Positions 21,008 through 33,913 of a DNA stretch of 64,000 bases are shown one piece after another. Location of the stretch: positions 102,531,164 through 102,595,163 of the forward strand of contig CM077116.1 in NCBI GenBank assembly GCA_039619475.1, given 5' to 3'. Position numbers and translations under genes: made by a program. Below the pieces are notes generated by a model. It was not told where the DNA came from, did no database searches, and saw nothing but the letters and a program-made list of their open reading frames with translations. The stretch comes from Icerya purchasi. Taxonomy: Eukaryota; Arthropoda; Insecta; Hemiptera; Monophlebidae. Every line of letters starts with the position of its first letter. The stretch's first letter is position 1.

Positions 21008-23362
21008 AAAAAAGCAGCTAATGAAATGGAGCGAGGGAACGATCAGAAGTAAAGACAGTATTAAAGGAGGAAAAACTTTAACATACCATTTTTCGGTTCA
21101 GCAGTGTTCATCCATTTGTCCTATCAATTATACGTTTATCTTTTCCATGAATAAGCTGCATCGACTAGTTCCTGGAATACAGGGGGTCGCTTGCGAATCT
21201 TAGGATGAAATCGCTCCAGCAGAACAATGCCAATTATTAATGAAACATAGAAAACAAAACAACAATTTGATTACAGTGAACTTAATTAAACATCTAAGTA
21301 ACGGACGCAATTATATCTAAAACAGGTGTCTGGACGATACGTGGGACGAACGCCGCTAAAAATTAGAAACAAAAATATCGCAATAAGGACCAAAATGACA
21401 AACTACATGATAAAAATAAAATAGTACCCAGCACCGCAAAATAAAACAAAAAAATAAAATATAAAAATCGCTTTAACGGCAACAACCCATGAAGAAGTGC
21501 GGAACGAAAAAGTAAAAAAAATTGTAAAAAAAATGTAGTGAAAAGTGAAAACGATTTAACAGGTAAACTAGTCACGCGAAAAAAAAAAATTGAAATAAAA
21601 AACGGTCATATCGAACGAGACCGACGAACGGACTAAATTTAAACCCGCCAACACCGATATAAAAAATAAAAATAAAAAAAAAGCAAAAGCAAATAACGCG
21701 GAAATGGATATACACACGTCATGAAGTGTGCAAAATTGGGAAAATATTATTAAGGAACATGGCGATATAGACTAGAAAATGAGCTCGCCAAGGAATAGCA
21801 TGGAATGAAAATAAATCGAATGATAGCAAGATGACTGAAAAATCAACAGAAACAGTAAAGATTTTTCAATAACACAATATATCTGAAGTTTTTGCACGAC
21901 ATAGAGACTATGTCGTGTGGGCAAAAGGTAACCGGCTAGGAAATCATGTTAAAGAAGAAGAAATTGCATTTACAATTGTTTCTCTGCATCGTAACAGAAG
22001 AGTTTTATTGGCAAGTAGTCACACGGATGGCAACAATAAATGCTCATAAAAAACCAAACACCTGTGAAATGTGTCGAAACTTACAAAACTAGGCCGCATA
22101 AGTTGTTATGAAGACTGATACGAATAACATGAAATAATCACCATTTGCATGGAATCCCTCTGAAAACTACCTGTGTGATATTTAGAAGAATATAAGAATG
22201 CAGAATCAATAAACATCACTTAAACCACTGGGACAGAAGAATGTAAAACGTTAGATTACAGGGCAACTAATGAAGTGTTCCAGTATCACATAAATAGAGA
22301 GTTCTGAATTTTACCACAAAAACCATTGCAACAATTCCGTTTTTGTCCGATTTCTCCGAATTCGTCATTTTATTCTTCAGCTTCTTCTTTGTATACGTAT
22401 TTAGAGTCTGCTGCCGGCTTATCACTCAAATCTTCCATTTCTTCCACTATATTTCTATTCTTCAGTAGTTCTTCTTAGCTGATGATCAATGTATTGCAAC
22501 AGGCGTGTCCTGATAGCCGGTTTAGTTTCAAAATACCTTCAAATGTGTTTTTAAGTGCGGCTCCTTTTTCGAAATATTTTTCTCATAGAAGTAAATCAGA
22601 ATTATGTCGGGTATTAGTTTTCTGAAAGCTCTTTTCCGTCTATTTCAAGTGATTTTCTTCCAACACCGTTGCGTTCTGATACTGGCTTCTTAGAGGTGTT
22701 AGCCGGAATTACATCAAGCGGTAGTCATTTAAAAGTTTCTTGCTCTTCATTCCAGCACGCTCAAACCTATAGTTGCAGATGCATTATAGTATGTACACAT
22801 TTCTCCTACAAAAGACAACCAGTGTGGTATAGAAAAGTATATAGCAATACCGAATCTGTAAAAATTCAATGAAATACTGCTGGAGACAAATCGAAAACAC
22901 TATCTTACAAAGCAACTGGAAAGTTACAGCAAAATCAAGGAACGCTAAACTGTAAATTTAACCAATTATTCTTCAATGATACAACGAACGATTGCAAAAA
23001 AAATTCTCGTAGTCCACTTAAGACTAGTTCATCGTTTACTTCTTCCGATTTTTCTTCGTTTTAAAGTCTTCAAAACACGATTAAACTTTCTTCGGTCTCT
23101 CCATTTCGTCCACATTCTATGACCGTTCTCTGCAACTGATGATCAATGTATCCTCATGGACGATTTCTTGCAGCAAACTTTATTTCATGATACCTTCAAA
23201 TGTGTCTTGAAGTGAAGGAATAGTTCTAACATCCTTTTCTCCCAGAAGCTACTAAGTCTGACTTCCTACATTAAGTGTGTAACAGGATTTTATCGGTCCA
23301 TTTCCGTTCTCCGAGTATTTTTTTCCCAGTAATATGGCTTTCATGATATTTGCTTAACAACA

Positions 23363-24420
23363 ATGTCCATTGACTATGAAAAAGCTTTCGATGGCGTAAT
23401 ACATGAAAAATTAATCAAGATACTGAAGAAATTCAATATTGATGTCAAAAAATTGCAGGTAATAAAAAATTTATACTGGAAACAGTGCAAAAATATCAAG
23501 ATGGGCGCCGTATACTCTAATTGAAAATGCAGTATAAGAAAGAAGGTAAAACAGGGAAGGCCCCTCTCTCCGCGGTTATTAAAAATCTACGCAGACGAAA
23601 TAACAAAACAGACGCAAACCGAAGGAGTGGGTCTGAAGATCAATGGACAAAGAATCAATGAAGCAAGCTGCGCAGACGATAAGCTAGTTATAGCTGAAAC
23701 AAGAGTGCAAGAGCAGGAAATGGTGTATAGAATAATCTGTGCACGACTAAAATTTGGAATTAAAATCAGCGCGAAAAAACGATAGTCATGAAATTCTGGA
23801 AAACCAATATCAAAAAAGCAGAAATCATGATAGACAATGAAAAATTGAGAATGTCATCGAGTTTTAGAAATGTAGGTACTTTCGTAAATGCAGACGGAGG
23901 AGACCAAAAAGAAATCAAGGGTAGAATCGGTATGGCAAAGAAAGCCTTCAATAACCTCAGCAATGTATTGAAAAACCGAACCTTGAGCATGGGTCTACGG
24001 AAGAGAATAGTGAGATGCTGCTACATGTGGACAGTACTAAAATATTCCTATGAAACCTAGACAACGAATGCGGATATTGAAAGAAGACTGAACGCCTTTG
24101 AAATGTGGTGTTATCGAAGATTACTAGAAATACCTTTGACTAACTTTGCAACAAACGTATTAATATTAGATACAGTGAATGAAGAATACAAGACAATAGT
24201 TGAAAAGATCAAGAAACGAAAACTGAAATTCATAGCCCATAAAATCCGGGAAAACGGTTTATTCATGCTAACATTACAAGGACGAATTCAGGGAAAGCTC
24301 ATTAAAAGAAGAAGAAGATCGGTGCTAGTAACCACGAACGCACCGTCCAACTGTCCATGAAAAAGTCTACAAGAGGCCATTAAATGCGCCAGAAATCAAA
24401 GAATATAGATGAACGCAACC
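23363..24420 (+). pseudogene. Truncated reverse transcriptase, unit 4
   Basis: CADD active site, GTFVNADG, and the open tail form (24103-24360) as in units 1 and 2. Confidence 0.87.
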
Positions 24421-24950
24421 TCTTGAAGCAACAGTGCCGCTCCGGCGACGACGAAGTACTATCTCCAGCGTTGTTTAATCAGAGGATACTTTGTTTGTGT
24501 CGCAGTAAATCAAGAAAATTTCTATTCAATAATTGCATATCGACTGAATAATTAAAAATTAGCTCAACAGTTTCACAAAATGACTTAAATGTCCGAGAAA
24601 ACGCATTACCATTTTTAACTGAACATCAATTTGTATAAAAAACTACTATTCATGATATGTTTCCAGGTGATCTAAGTGAAAATAAACAAACGGTAATTGG
24701 GCAGAATTTGAAAGAAATAAACCTAACATTGTACATACTAGGAATTTATGATAAAAAGAGGTTCAATAATACCTTTAAGCATATTCAACGAAAATCGAAA
24801 ATAGTCGAAAAACAATGATCACCATAATATATCTTGTAGAAGAATGCTGTTAACAATCAAAATGGAAATTATGGCATACAGGAATTAATTACTTTAAATC
24901 GGTTTTGTAAGAGGCAGGAACAAACTTGGAAAAATGGATACAGAAAACAC

Positions 24951-25339
24951 AATATCGGCTAAACACTGAACGCAATACCCGCCAAACACCAAACGCAATA
25001 AAGGCTAAAACCCAAAGCCCAATAAAGGTGAAAAACCCAACGCAATAAAGGCTAAACATTGAACGCTTTAAAGGCTAAACACTAAACCCATTAAAAATGA
25101 AAAACCCAGCGCAATAAAGGCTAAACACTAAACCCAATAAAAATGAAAAACCCAGCGCAATAAAGGCTAAACACTAAACCCAATAAATATGAAAAACCCA
25201 GCGCAATAAAGGCTAAACACTAAACCCAATAAAAATGAAAAACCCAGCGCAATAACGGATAAACACTAAACCCCATAAAGATGAAAAACCCAACGCAATA
25301 AAGGCTAAACACTGAACGCAATACAGGCTAAACAAACAC
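24951..25339. repeat. 23-bp minisatellite, 17 monomers, unit 4
   Basis: Shares AATAACGGATAAAC with unit 1. Private AAAGGTGAAAAACC and ACCCCATAAAG. Confidence 0.93.
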
Positions 25340-27694
25340 AAAAAAGCAGCTAATGAAATGGAGCGAGGGAACGATCAGAAGTAAAGACAGTATTAAAGGA
25401 GGAAAAACTTTAACATACCATTTTTCGGTTCAGCAGTGTTCATCCATTTGTCCTATCAATTATACGTTTATCTTTTCCATGAATAAGCTGCATCGACTAG
25501 TTCCTGGAATACAGGGGGTCGCTTGCGAATCTTAGGATGAAATCGCTCCAGCAGAACAATGCCAATTATTAATGAAACATAGAAAACAAAACAACAATTT
25601 GATTACAGTGAACTTAATTAAACATCTAAGTAACGGACGCAATTATATCTAAAACAGGTGTCTGGACGATACGTGGGACGAACGCCGCTAAAAATTAGAA
25701 AAAAAAATATCGCAATAAGGACCAAAATGACAAACTACATGATAAAAATAAAATAGTACCCAGCACCGCAAAATAAAACAAAAAAATAAAATATAAAAAT
25801 CGCATTAACGGCAACAACCCATGAAGAAGTGCGGAACGAAAAAGTAAAAAAAATTGTAAAAAAAATGTAGTGAAAAGTGAAAACGATTTAACAGGTAAAC
25901 TAGTCACGCGAAAAAAAAAAATTGAAATAAAAAACGGTCATATCGAACGAGACCGACGAACGGACTAAATTTAAACCCGCCAACACCGATATAAAAAATA
26001 AAAATAAAAAAAAAGCAAAAGCAAATAACGCGGAAATGGATATACACACGTCATGAAGTGTGCAAAATTGGGAAAATATTATTAAGGAACATGGCGATAT
26101 AGACTAGAAAATGAGCTCGCCAAGGAATAGCATGGAATGAAAATAAATCGAATAATAGCAAGATGACTGAAAAATCAACAGAAACAGTAAAGATTTTTCA
26201 ATAACACAATATATCTGAAGCTTTTGCACGACATAGAGACTATGTCGTGTGGGCAAAAGGTAACCGGCTAGGAAATCATGTTAAAGAAGAAGAAATTGCA
26301 TTTACAATTGTTTCTCTGCATCTTAACAGAAGAGTTTTATTGGCAAGTAGTCACACGGATAGCAACAATAAATGCTCATAAAAAACCAAACACCTGTGAA
26401 ATGTGTCGAAACTTACAAAACTAGGCCGCATAAGTTGTTATGAAGACTGATACGAATAACATGAAATAATCACCATTTGCATGGAATCCCTCTGAAAACT
26501 ACCTGTGTGATATTTAGAAGAATATAAGAATGCAGAATCAATAAACATCACTTAAACCACTGGGACAGAAGAATGTAAAACGTTAGATTACAGGGCAACT
26601 AATGAAGTGTTCCAGTATCACATAAATAGAGAGTTCTGAATTTTACCACAAAAACCATTGCAACAATTCCGTTTTTGTCCGATTTCTCCGAATTCGTCAT
26701 TTTATTCTTCAGCTTCTTCTTTGTATACGTATTTAGAGTCTGCTGCCGGCTTATCACTCAAATCTTCCATTTCTTCCAATATATTTCTATTCTTCAGTAG
26801 TTCTTCTTAGCTGATGATCAATGTATTGCAACAGACGTGTCCTCATAGCCGGTTTAGTTTCAAAATACCTTCAAATGTGTTTTTAAGTGCGGCTCCTTTT
26901 TCGAAATATTTTTCTCATAGAAGTAAATCAGAATTATGTCGGGTATTAGTTTTCTGAAAGCTCTTTTCCGTCTATTTCAAGTGATTTTCTTCCAACACCG
27001 TTGCGTTCTGATACTGGCTTCTTAGAGGTGTTAGCCGGAATTACATCAAGCGGTAGTCATTTAAAAGTTTCTTGCTCTTCATTCCAGCACGCTCAAACCT
27101 ATAGTTGCAGATGCATTATAGTATGTACACATTTCTTCTACAAAAGACAACCAGTGTGGTATAGAAAAGTATATAGCAATACCGAATCTGTAAAAATTCA
27201 ATGAAATACTGCTGGAGACAAATCGAAAACACTATCTTACAAAGCAACTGGAAAGTTACAGCAAAATCAAGGAACGCTAAACTGTAAATTTAACCAATTA
27301 TTCTTCAATGATACAACGAACGATTGCAAAAAAAATTCTCGTAGTCCACTTAAGACTAGTTCATCGTTTACTTCTTCCGATTTTTCTTCGTTTTAAAGTC
27401 TTCAAAACACGATTAAACTTTCTTCGGTCTCTCCATTTCGTCCACATTCTATGACCGTTCTCTGTAACTGATGATCAATGTATCCTCATGGACGTTTTCT
27501 TGCAGCCAACTTTATTTCATGATATCTTCAAATGTGTCTTGAAGTGAAGGAATAGTTCTAACATCCTTTTCTCCCAGAAGCTACTAAGTCTGAATTCCTA
27601 CATTAAGTGTGTAACAGGATTTTATCGGTCCATTTCCGTTCTCCGAGTATTTTTTTCCCAGTAATATGGCTTTCATGATATTTGCTTAACAACA

Positions 27695-28751
27695 ATGTCC
27701 ATTGACTATGAAAAAGCTTTCGATGGCGTAATACATGAAAAATTAATCAAGATATTGAAGAAATTCAATATTGATGTCAAAAAATTGCAGGTAATAAAGA
27801 ATTTATACTGGAAACAGTGCAAAAATATCAAGATGGGCGCCGTATACTCTAATTGAAAATGCAGTATAAGAAAGAAGGTAAAACAGGGAAGGCCCCTCTC
27901 TCCGCGGTTATTAAAAATCTACGCAGACGAAATAACAAAACAGACGCAAACCGAAGGAGTGGGTCTGAAGATCAATGGACAAAGAATCAATGAAGCAAGC
28001 TGCGCAGACGCTAAGCTAGTTATAGCTGAAACAAGAGTTCAAGAGCAGGAAATGGTGTATAGAATAATCTGTGCACGACTAAAATTTGGAATTAAAATCA
28101 GCGCGAAAAAACGATAGTCATGAAATTCTGGAAAACCAATATCAAAAAAGCAGAAATCATGATAGACAATGAAAAATTGAGAATGTCATCGAGTTTTAGA
28201 AATGTAGGTACTCTCGTAAATGCAGACGGAGGAGACCAAAAAGAAATCAAGGGTAGAATCGGTATGGCAAAGAAAGCCTTCAATAACCTCAGCAATGTAT
28301 TGAAAAACCGAACCTTGAGCATGGGTCTACGGAAGAGAATAGTGAGATGCTGCTACATGTGGACAGTACTAAAATATTCCTATGAAACCTAAACAACGAA
28401 TGCGGATATTGAAAGTAGACTGAACGCCTTTGAAATGTGGTGTTATCGAAGATTACTAGAAATACCTTCGACTAACTTTGCAACAAACGTATTAATATTA
28501 GATACAGTGAATGAAGAAAACAAGACAATAGTTGAAATATCAAGAAACGAAAACTGAAATTCATAGCACATAAAATCCGGGAAAACGGTTTATTCATGCT
28601 AACATTACAAGGACGAATTCAGGGAAAGCTCATTAAAAGAAGAAGAAGATCGGTGCTAGTAACCACGAACGCACCGTCCAACTGTCCATGCAAAAGTCTA
28701 CAAGAGACCATTAAATGCGCCAGAAATCAAAGAATATAGATGAACGCAACC
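27695..28751 (+). pseudogene. Truncated reverse transcriptase, unit 5
   Basis: First copy in which GAT becomes GCT in the active site, giving CADA and removing the second catalytic aspartate. The codon after YET is AAA-altered: CCTAAAC replaces CCTAGAC, so the stop is TAA instead of TAG. The 1-bp tail deletion is present. Confidence 0.87.
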
Positions 28752-29283
28752 TCTTGAAGCAACAGTGCGGCTCCGGCGACGACGAAGTATTTCCTCCAGC
28801 GTTGTTTAATCAGAGGATACTTTGTTTGCGTCGCAGTAAATCAAGAAAATTTCTATTCAATAATTGCATATCGACTGAATAATTAAAAATTAGCTCAACA
28901 GTTTCACAAAATGACTTAAATGTCCGAGAAAACGCATTACCATTTTTAACTGAACATCAATTTGTATAAAAAATCTACTATTCATGATATGTTTCCAGGT
29001 GATCTAAGTGAAAATAAACAAACGGCAATTGGGCAGAATTTGAAAGAAATAAACCTAACATTGTACATACCAGGAATTTATGATAAAAAGAGGTTCAATA
29101 ATAACCTTTAAGCATATTCAACGAAAATCGAAAATAGTCGAAAAACAATGATCACCATAATATATCTTGTAGAAGAATGCTGTTAACAATCAAAATGGAA
29201 ATTATGGCATACAGGAATTAATTACTTTAAATCGGTTTTGTAAGAGGCAGGAACAAACTTGGAAAAATGGATACAGAAAACGC

Positions 29284-29625
29284 AATATCGGCTAAACACT
29301 GAACGCAATACCCGCCAAACACCAAACGCAATAAAGGCTAAACACAAAGCCCAATAAAGATGAAAAACCCAACGCAATAAAGGCTAAACATTGAACGCTT
29401 TAAAGGCTAAACACTAAACCCATTAAAAATGAAAAACCCAGCGCAATAAAGGCTAAACACTAAACCCAATAAAAATGAAAAGCCCAGCGCAATAAAGGCT
29501 AAACACTAAACCCAATAAATATGAAAAACCCAGCGCAATAAAGGCTAAACACTAAACCCAATAAAAATGAAAAACCCAGTGCAATAAAGGCTAAACACTG
29601 AACGCAATACAGGCTAAACAAGCAC
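29284..29625. repeat. 23-bp minisatellite, 15 monomers, unit 5
   Basis: One dimer shorter than units 1-4. The missing pair corresponds to monomers 14-15 of unit 1, so AATAAAAATG...CAGTGC directly precedes the closing monomers. Confidence 0.93.
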
Positions 29626-31982
29626 AAAAAAGCAGCTAATGAAATGGAGCGAGGGAACGATCAGAAGTAAAGACAGTATTAAAGGAGGAAAAACTTTAAC
29701 ATACCATTTTTCGGTTCAGCAGTGTTCATCCATTTGTCCTATCAATTATACGTTTATCTTTTCCATGAATAAGCTGCATCGACTAGTTCCTGGAATACAG
29801 GGGGTCGCTTGCGAATCTTAGGATGAAATCGCTCCAGCAGAACAGTGCCAATTATTAATGAAACATAGAAAACAAAACAACAATTTGATTACAGTGAACT
29901 TAATTAAACATCTAAGTAACGGACGCAATTATATCTAAAACAGGTGTCTGGACGATACGTGGGACGAACGCCGCTAAAAATTAGAAAAAAAAATATCGCA
30001 ATAAGGACCAAAATGACAAACTACATGATAAAAATAAAATAGTACCCAGCACCGCAAAATAAAACAAAAAAATAAAATATAAAAATCGCATTAACGGCAA
30101 CAACCCATGAAGAAGTGCGGAACGAAAAAGTAAAAAAAATTGTAAAAAAAATGTAGTGAAAAGTGAAAACGATTTAACAGGTAAACTAGTCACGCGAAAA
30201 AAAAAAAATTGAAATAAAAAACGGTCATATCGAACGAGACCGACGAACGGACTAAATTTAAAGCCGCCAACACCGATATAAAAAATAAAAATAAAAAAAA
30301 AGCAAAAGCAAATAACGCGGAAATGGATATACACACGTCATGAAGTGTGCAAAATTGGGAAAATATTATTAAGGAACATGGCGATATAGACTAGAAAATG
30401 AGCTCGCCAAGGAATAGCATGGAATGAAAATAAATCGAATAATAGCAAGATGATTGAAAAATCAACAGAAACAGTATAGATTTTTCAATAACACAATATA
30501 TCTAAAGCTTTTGCACGACATAGAGACTATGTCGTGTGGGCAAAAGGTAACCGGCTAGGAAATCATGTTAAAGAAGAAGAAATTGCATTTACAATTGTTT
30601 CTCTGCATCTTAACAGAAGAGTTTTATTGGCAAGTAGTCACACGGATAGCAACAATAAATGCTCATAAAAAACCAAACACCTGTGAAATGTGTCGAAACT
30701 TACAAAACTAGGCCGCATAAGTTGTTATGAAGACTGATACGAATAACATGAAATAATCACCATTTGCATGGAATCCCTCTGAAGACTACCTGTGTGATAT
30801 TTAGAAGAATATAAGAATGCAGAATCAATAAACATCACTTAAACCACTGGGACAGAAGAATGTAAAACGTTAGATTACAGGGCAACTAATGAAGTGTTCC
30901 AGTATCACATAAAGAGAGAGTTCTGAATTTTACCACAAAAACCATTGCAACAATTCCGTTTTTGTCCGATTTCTCAGAATTCGTCATTTTATTCTTCAGC
31001 TTCTTCTTTGTATACGTATTTAGAGTCTGCTGCCGGCTTATCACTCAAATCTTCCATTTCTTCCACTATATTTCTATTCTTCAGTAGTTCTTCTTAGCTG
31101 ATGATCAATGTATTGCAACAGACGTGTCCTCATAGCCGGTTTAGTTTCAAAATACCTTCAAATGTGTTTTTAAGTGCGGCTCCTTTTTCGAAATATTTTT
31201 CTCATAGAAGTAAATCAGAATTATGTCGGGTATTAGTTTTCTGAAACCTCTTTTCCGTCGATTTCAAGTGATTTTCTTCCAACACCGTTGCGTTCTGATA
31301 CTGGCTTCTTAGAGGTGTTAGCCGGAATTACATCAAGCGGTAGTCATTTAAAAGTTTCTTGCTCTTCATTCCAGCACGCTCAAACCTATAGTTGCAGATG
31401 CATTATAGTATGTACACATTTCTCCTACAAAAGACAACCAGTGTGGTATAGAAAAGTATATAGCAATACCGAATCTGTAAAAATTCAATGAAATACTGCT
31501 GGAGACAAATCGAAAACAGTATCTTACAAAGCAACTGGAAAGTTACAGCAAAATCAAGGAACGCTAAACTGTAAATTTAACCAATTATTCTTCAATGATA
31601 CAATGAACGATTGCAAAAAAAATTCTCGTTGTCCACTTAAGACTAGTTCATCGTTTACTTCTTCCGATTTTTCTTCGTTTTAAAGTCTTCTAAACACGAT
31701 TAAATTTTCTTCGGTCTCTCTCATTTCGTCCACATTCTATTACCGTTCTCTGTAACTGATGATCAATGTATCCTCATGGACGTTTTCTTGCAGCCAACTT
31801 TATTTCATGATATCTTCAAATGTGTCTTGAAGTGAAGGAATAGTTCTAACATCCTTTTCTCCCAGAAGATACTAAGTCTGAATTCCTACATTAAGTGTGT
31901 AACAGGATTTTATCGGTCCATTTCCGTTCTCCGAGTATTTTTTTCCCAGTAATATGGCTTTCATGATATTTGCTTAACAACA

Positions 31983-33039
31983 ATGTCCATTGACTATGAA
32001 AAAGCTTTCGATGGCGTAATACATGAAAAATTAATCAAGATACTGAAGAAATTCAATATTGATGTCAAAGAATTGCAGGTAATAAAGAATTTATACTGGA
32101 AACAGTGCAAAAATATCAAGATGGGCGCCGTATACTCTAATTGAAAATGCAGTATAAGAAAGAAGGTAAAACAGGGAAGGCCCCTCTCTCCGCGGTTATT
32201 AAAAATCAACGCAGACGAAATAACAAAACAGACGCAAACCGAAGGAGTGGGTCTGAAGATCAATGGACAAAGAATCAATGAAGCAAGCTGCGCAGACGCT
32301 AAGCTAGTTATAGCTGAAACAAGAGTTCAAGAGCAGGAAATGGTGTATAGAATAATCTGTGCACGACTAAAATTTGGAATGAAAATCAGCGCGAAAAAAC
32401 GATAGTCATGAAATTCTGGAAAACCAATATCAAAAAAGCAGAAATCATTATAGACAATGAAAAATTGAGAATGTCATCGAGTTTTAGAAATGTAGGTACT
32501 CTCGTAAATGCAGACGGAGGAGACCAAAAAGAAATCAAGGGTAGAATCGGTATGGCAAAGAAAGCCTTCAATAACCTCAGCAATGTATTGAAAAACCGAA
32601 CCTTGAGCATGGGTCTACGGAAGAGAATAGTGAGATGCTGCTACATGTGGACAGTACTAAAATATTCCTATGAAACCTAGACAACGAATGCGGATATTGA
32701 AAGAAGACTGCACGCCTTTGAAATGTGGTGTTATCGAAGATTACTAGAAATACCTTCGACTAACTTTGCAACAAACGTATTAATATTAGATACAGTGAAT
32801 GAAGAAAACAAGACAATAGTTGAAATATCAAGAAACGAAAACTGAAATTCATAGCACATAAAATCCGGGAAGACAGTTTATTCATGCTAACATTACAAGG
32901 ACGAATTCCGAGAAAGCTCATTAAAAGAAGAAGAAGATCGGTACTAGTAACCACGAACGCACCGTCCAACTGTCCATGCAAAAGTCTACAAGAGACCATT
33001 AAATGCGCCAGAAATCAAAGAATATAGATGAACGCAACC
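31983..33039 (+). pseudogene. Truncated reverse transcriptase, unit 6
   Basis: CADA active site. DVKELQVIKN replaces DVKKLQ from this unit rightward. IIIDNEK (Met to Ile) is shared with unit 7. Confidence 0.87.
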
Positions 33040-33571
33040 TCTTGAAGCAACAGTGCGGCTCCGGCGACGACGAAGTATTTCCTCCAGCGTTGTTTAATCA
33101 GAGGATACTTTGTTTGCGTCGCAGTAAATCAAGAAAATTTCTATTCAATAATTGCATATCGACTGAATAATTAAAAATTAGCTCAACAGTTTCACAAAAT
33201 GACTTAAATGTCCGAGAAAACGCATTACCATTTTTAACTGAACATCAATTTGTATAAAAAATCTACTATTCATGATATGTTTCCAGGTGATCTAAGTGAA
33301 AATAAACAAACGGTAATTGGGCAGAATTTGAAAGAAATAAACCTAACATTGTACATACCAGGAATTTATGATAAAAAGAGGTTCAATAATAACCTTTAAG
33401 CATATTCAACGAAAATCGAAAATAGTCGAAAAACAATGATCACCATAATATATCTTGTAGAAGAATGCTGTTAACAATCAAAATGGAAATTATGGCATAC
33501 AGGAATTAATTACTTTAAATCGGTTTTGTAAGAGGCAGGAACAAACTTGGAAAAATGGATACAGAAAACGC

Positions 33572-33913
33572 AATATCGGCTAAACACTGAACGCAATACC
33601 CGCCAAACACCAAACGCAATAAAGGCTAAACACAAAGCCAAATAAAGATGAAAAACCCAACGCAATAAAGGCTAAACATTGAACGCTTTAAAGGCTAAAC
33701 ACTAAACCCATTAAAAATGAAAAACCCAGCGCAATAAAGGCTAAACTCTAAACCTAATAAAAATGAAAAGCCCAGCGCAATAAAGGCTAAACACTAAACC
33801 CAATAAATATGAAAAACCCAGCGCAATAAAGGCTAAACACTAAACCCAATAAAGATGAAAAACCCAACGCAATAAAGGCTAAACACTGAACGCAATACAG
33901 GCTAAACAAGAAC
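33572..33913. repeat. 23-bp minisatellite, 15 monomers, unit 6
   Basis: One dimer short, but AATAAAGATG...CAACGC is kept before the closing monomers. The missing pair corresponds to monomers 12-13 of unit 1, a different event from unit 5. Confidence 0.92.

Larger units (their letters stand above)
16800..21132. repeat. Array unit 3 (4333 bp), mosaic
   Basis: Most of the unit resembles units 2 and 4, but the segment at about 19750-19960 carries the 1-bp deletion and substitutions otherwise found in units 5-13. The private CCGAGAAAGC form at about 19954 is shared only with unit 6. Unit 3 also has CTTCAAAACACG and a 2-bp shorter TCTCTCC region near 18735-18770, shared with units 4 and 5. A T-to-G change creates ATG at 17546, giving the 56-codon frame a start. 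Confidence 0.95.
21133..25464. repeat. Array unit 4 (4332 bp)
   Basis: It shares the 18735-type variants with units 3 and 5, but its reverse transcriptase tail (24103-24360) is the open form of units 1 and 2. It shares LASSHTDGN coding changes (ACGGATGGC) with unit 3. One base is missing near 24641, where AAAAATCTACT reads AAAAACTACT. Confidence 0.95.
25465..29750. repeat. Array unit 5 (4286 bp), first short unit
   Basis: This is the first unit lacking one 46-bp dimer. It is also the first with CADA instead of CADD in the reverse transcriptase. The reverse transcriptase tail switches type partway: it starts like units 6-13 (1-bp deletion near 28537), then returns near 28580-28625 to the GGGAAAACGG and CAGGGAAAGC forms of units 1, 2 and 4. 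Confidence 0.95.
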
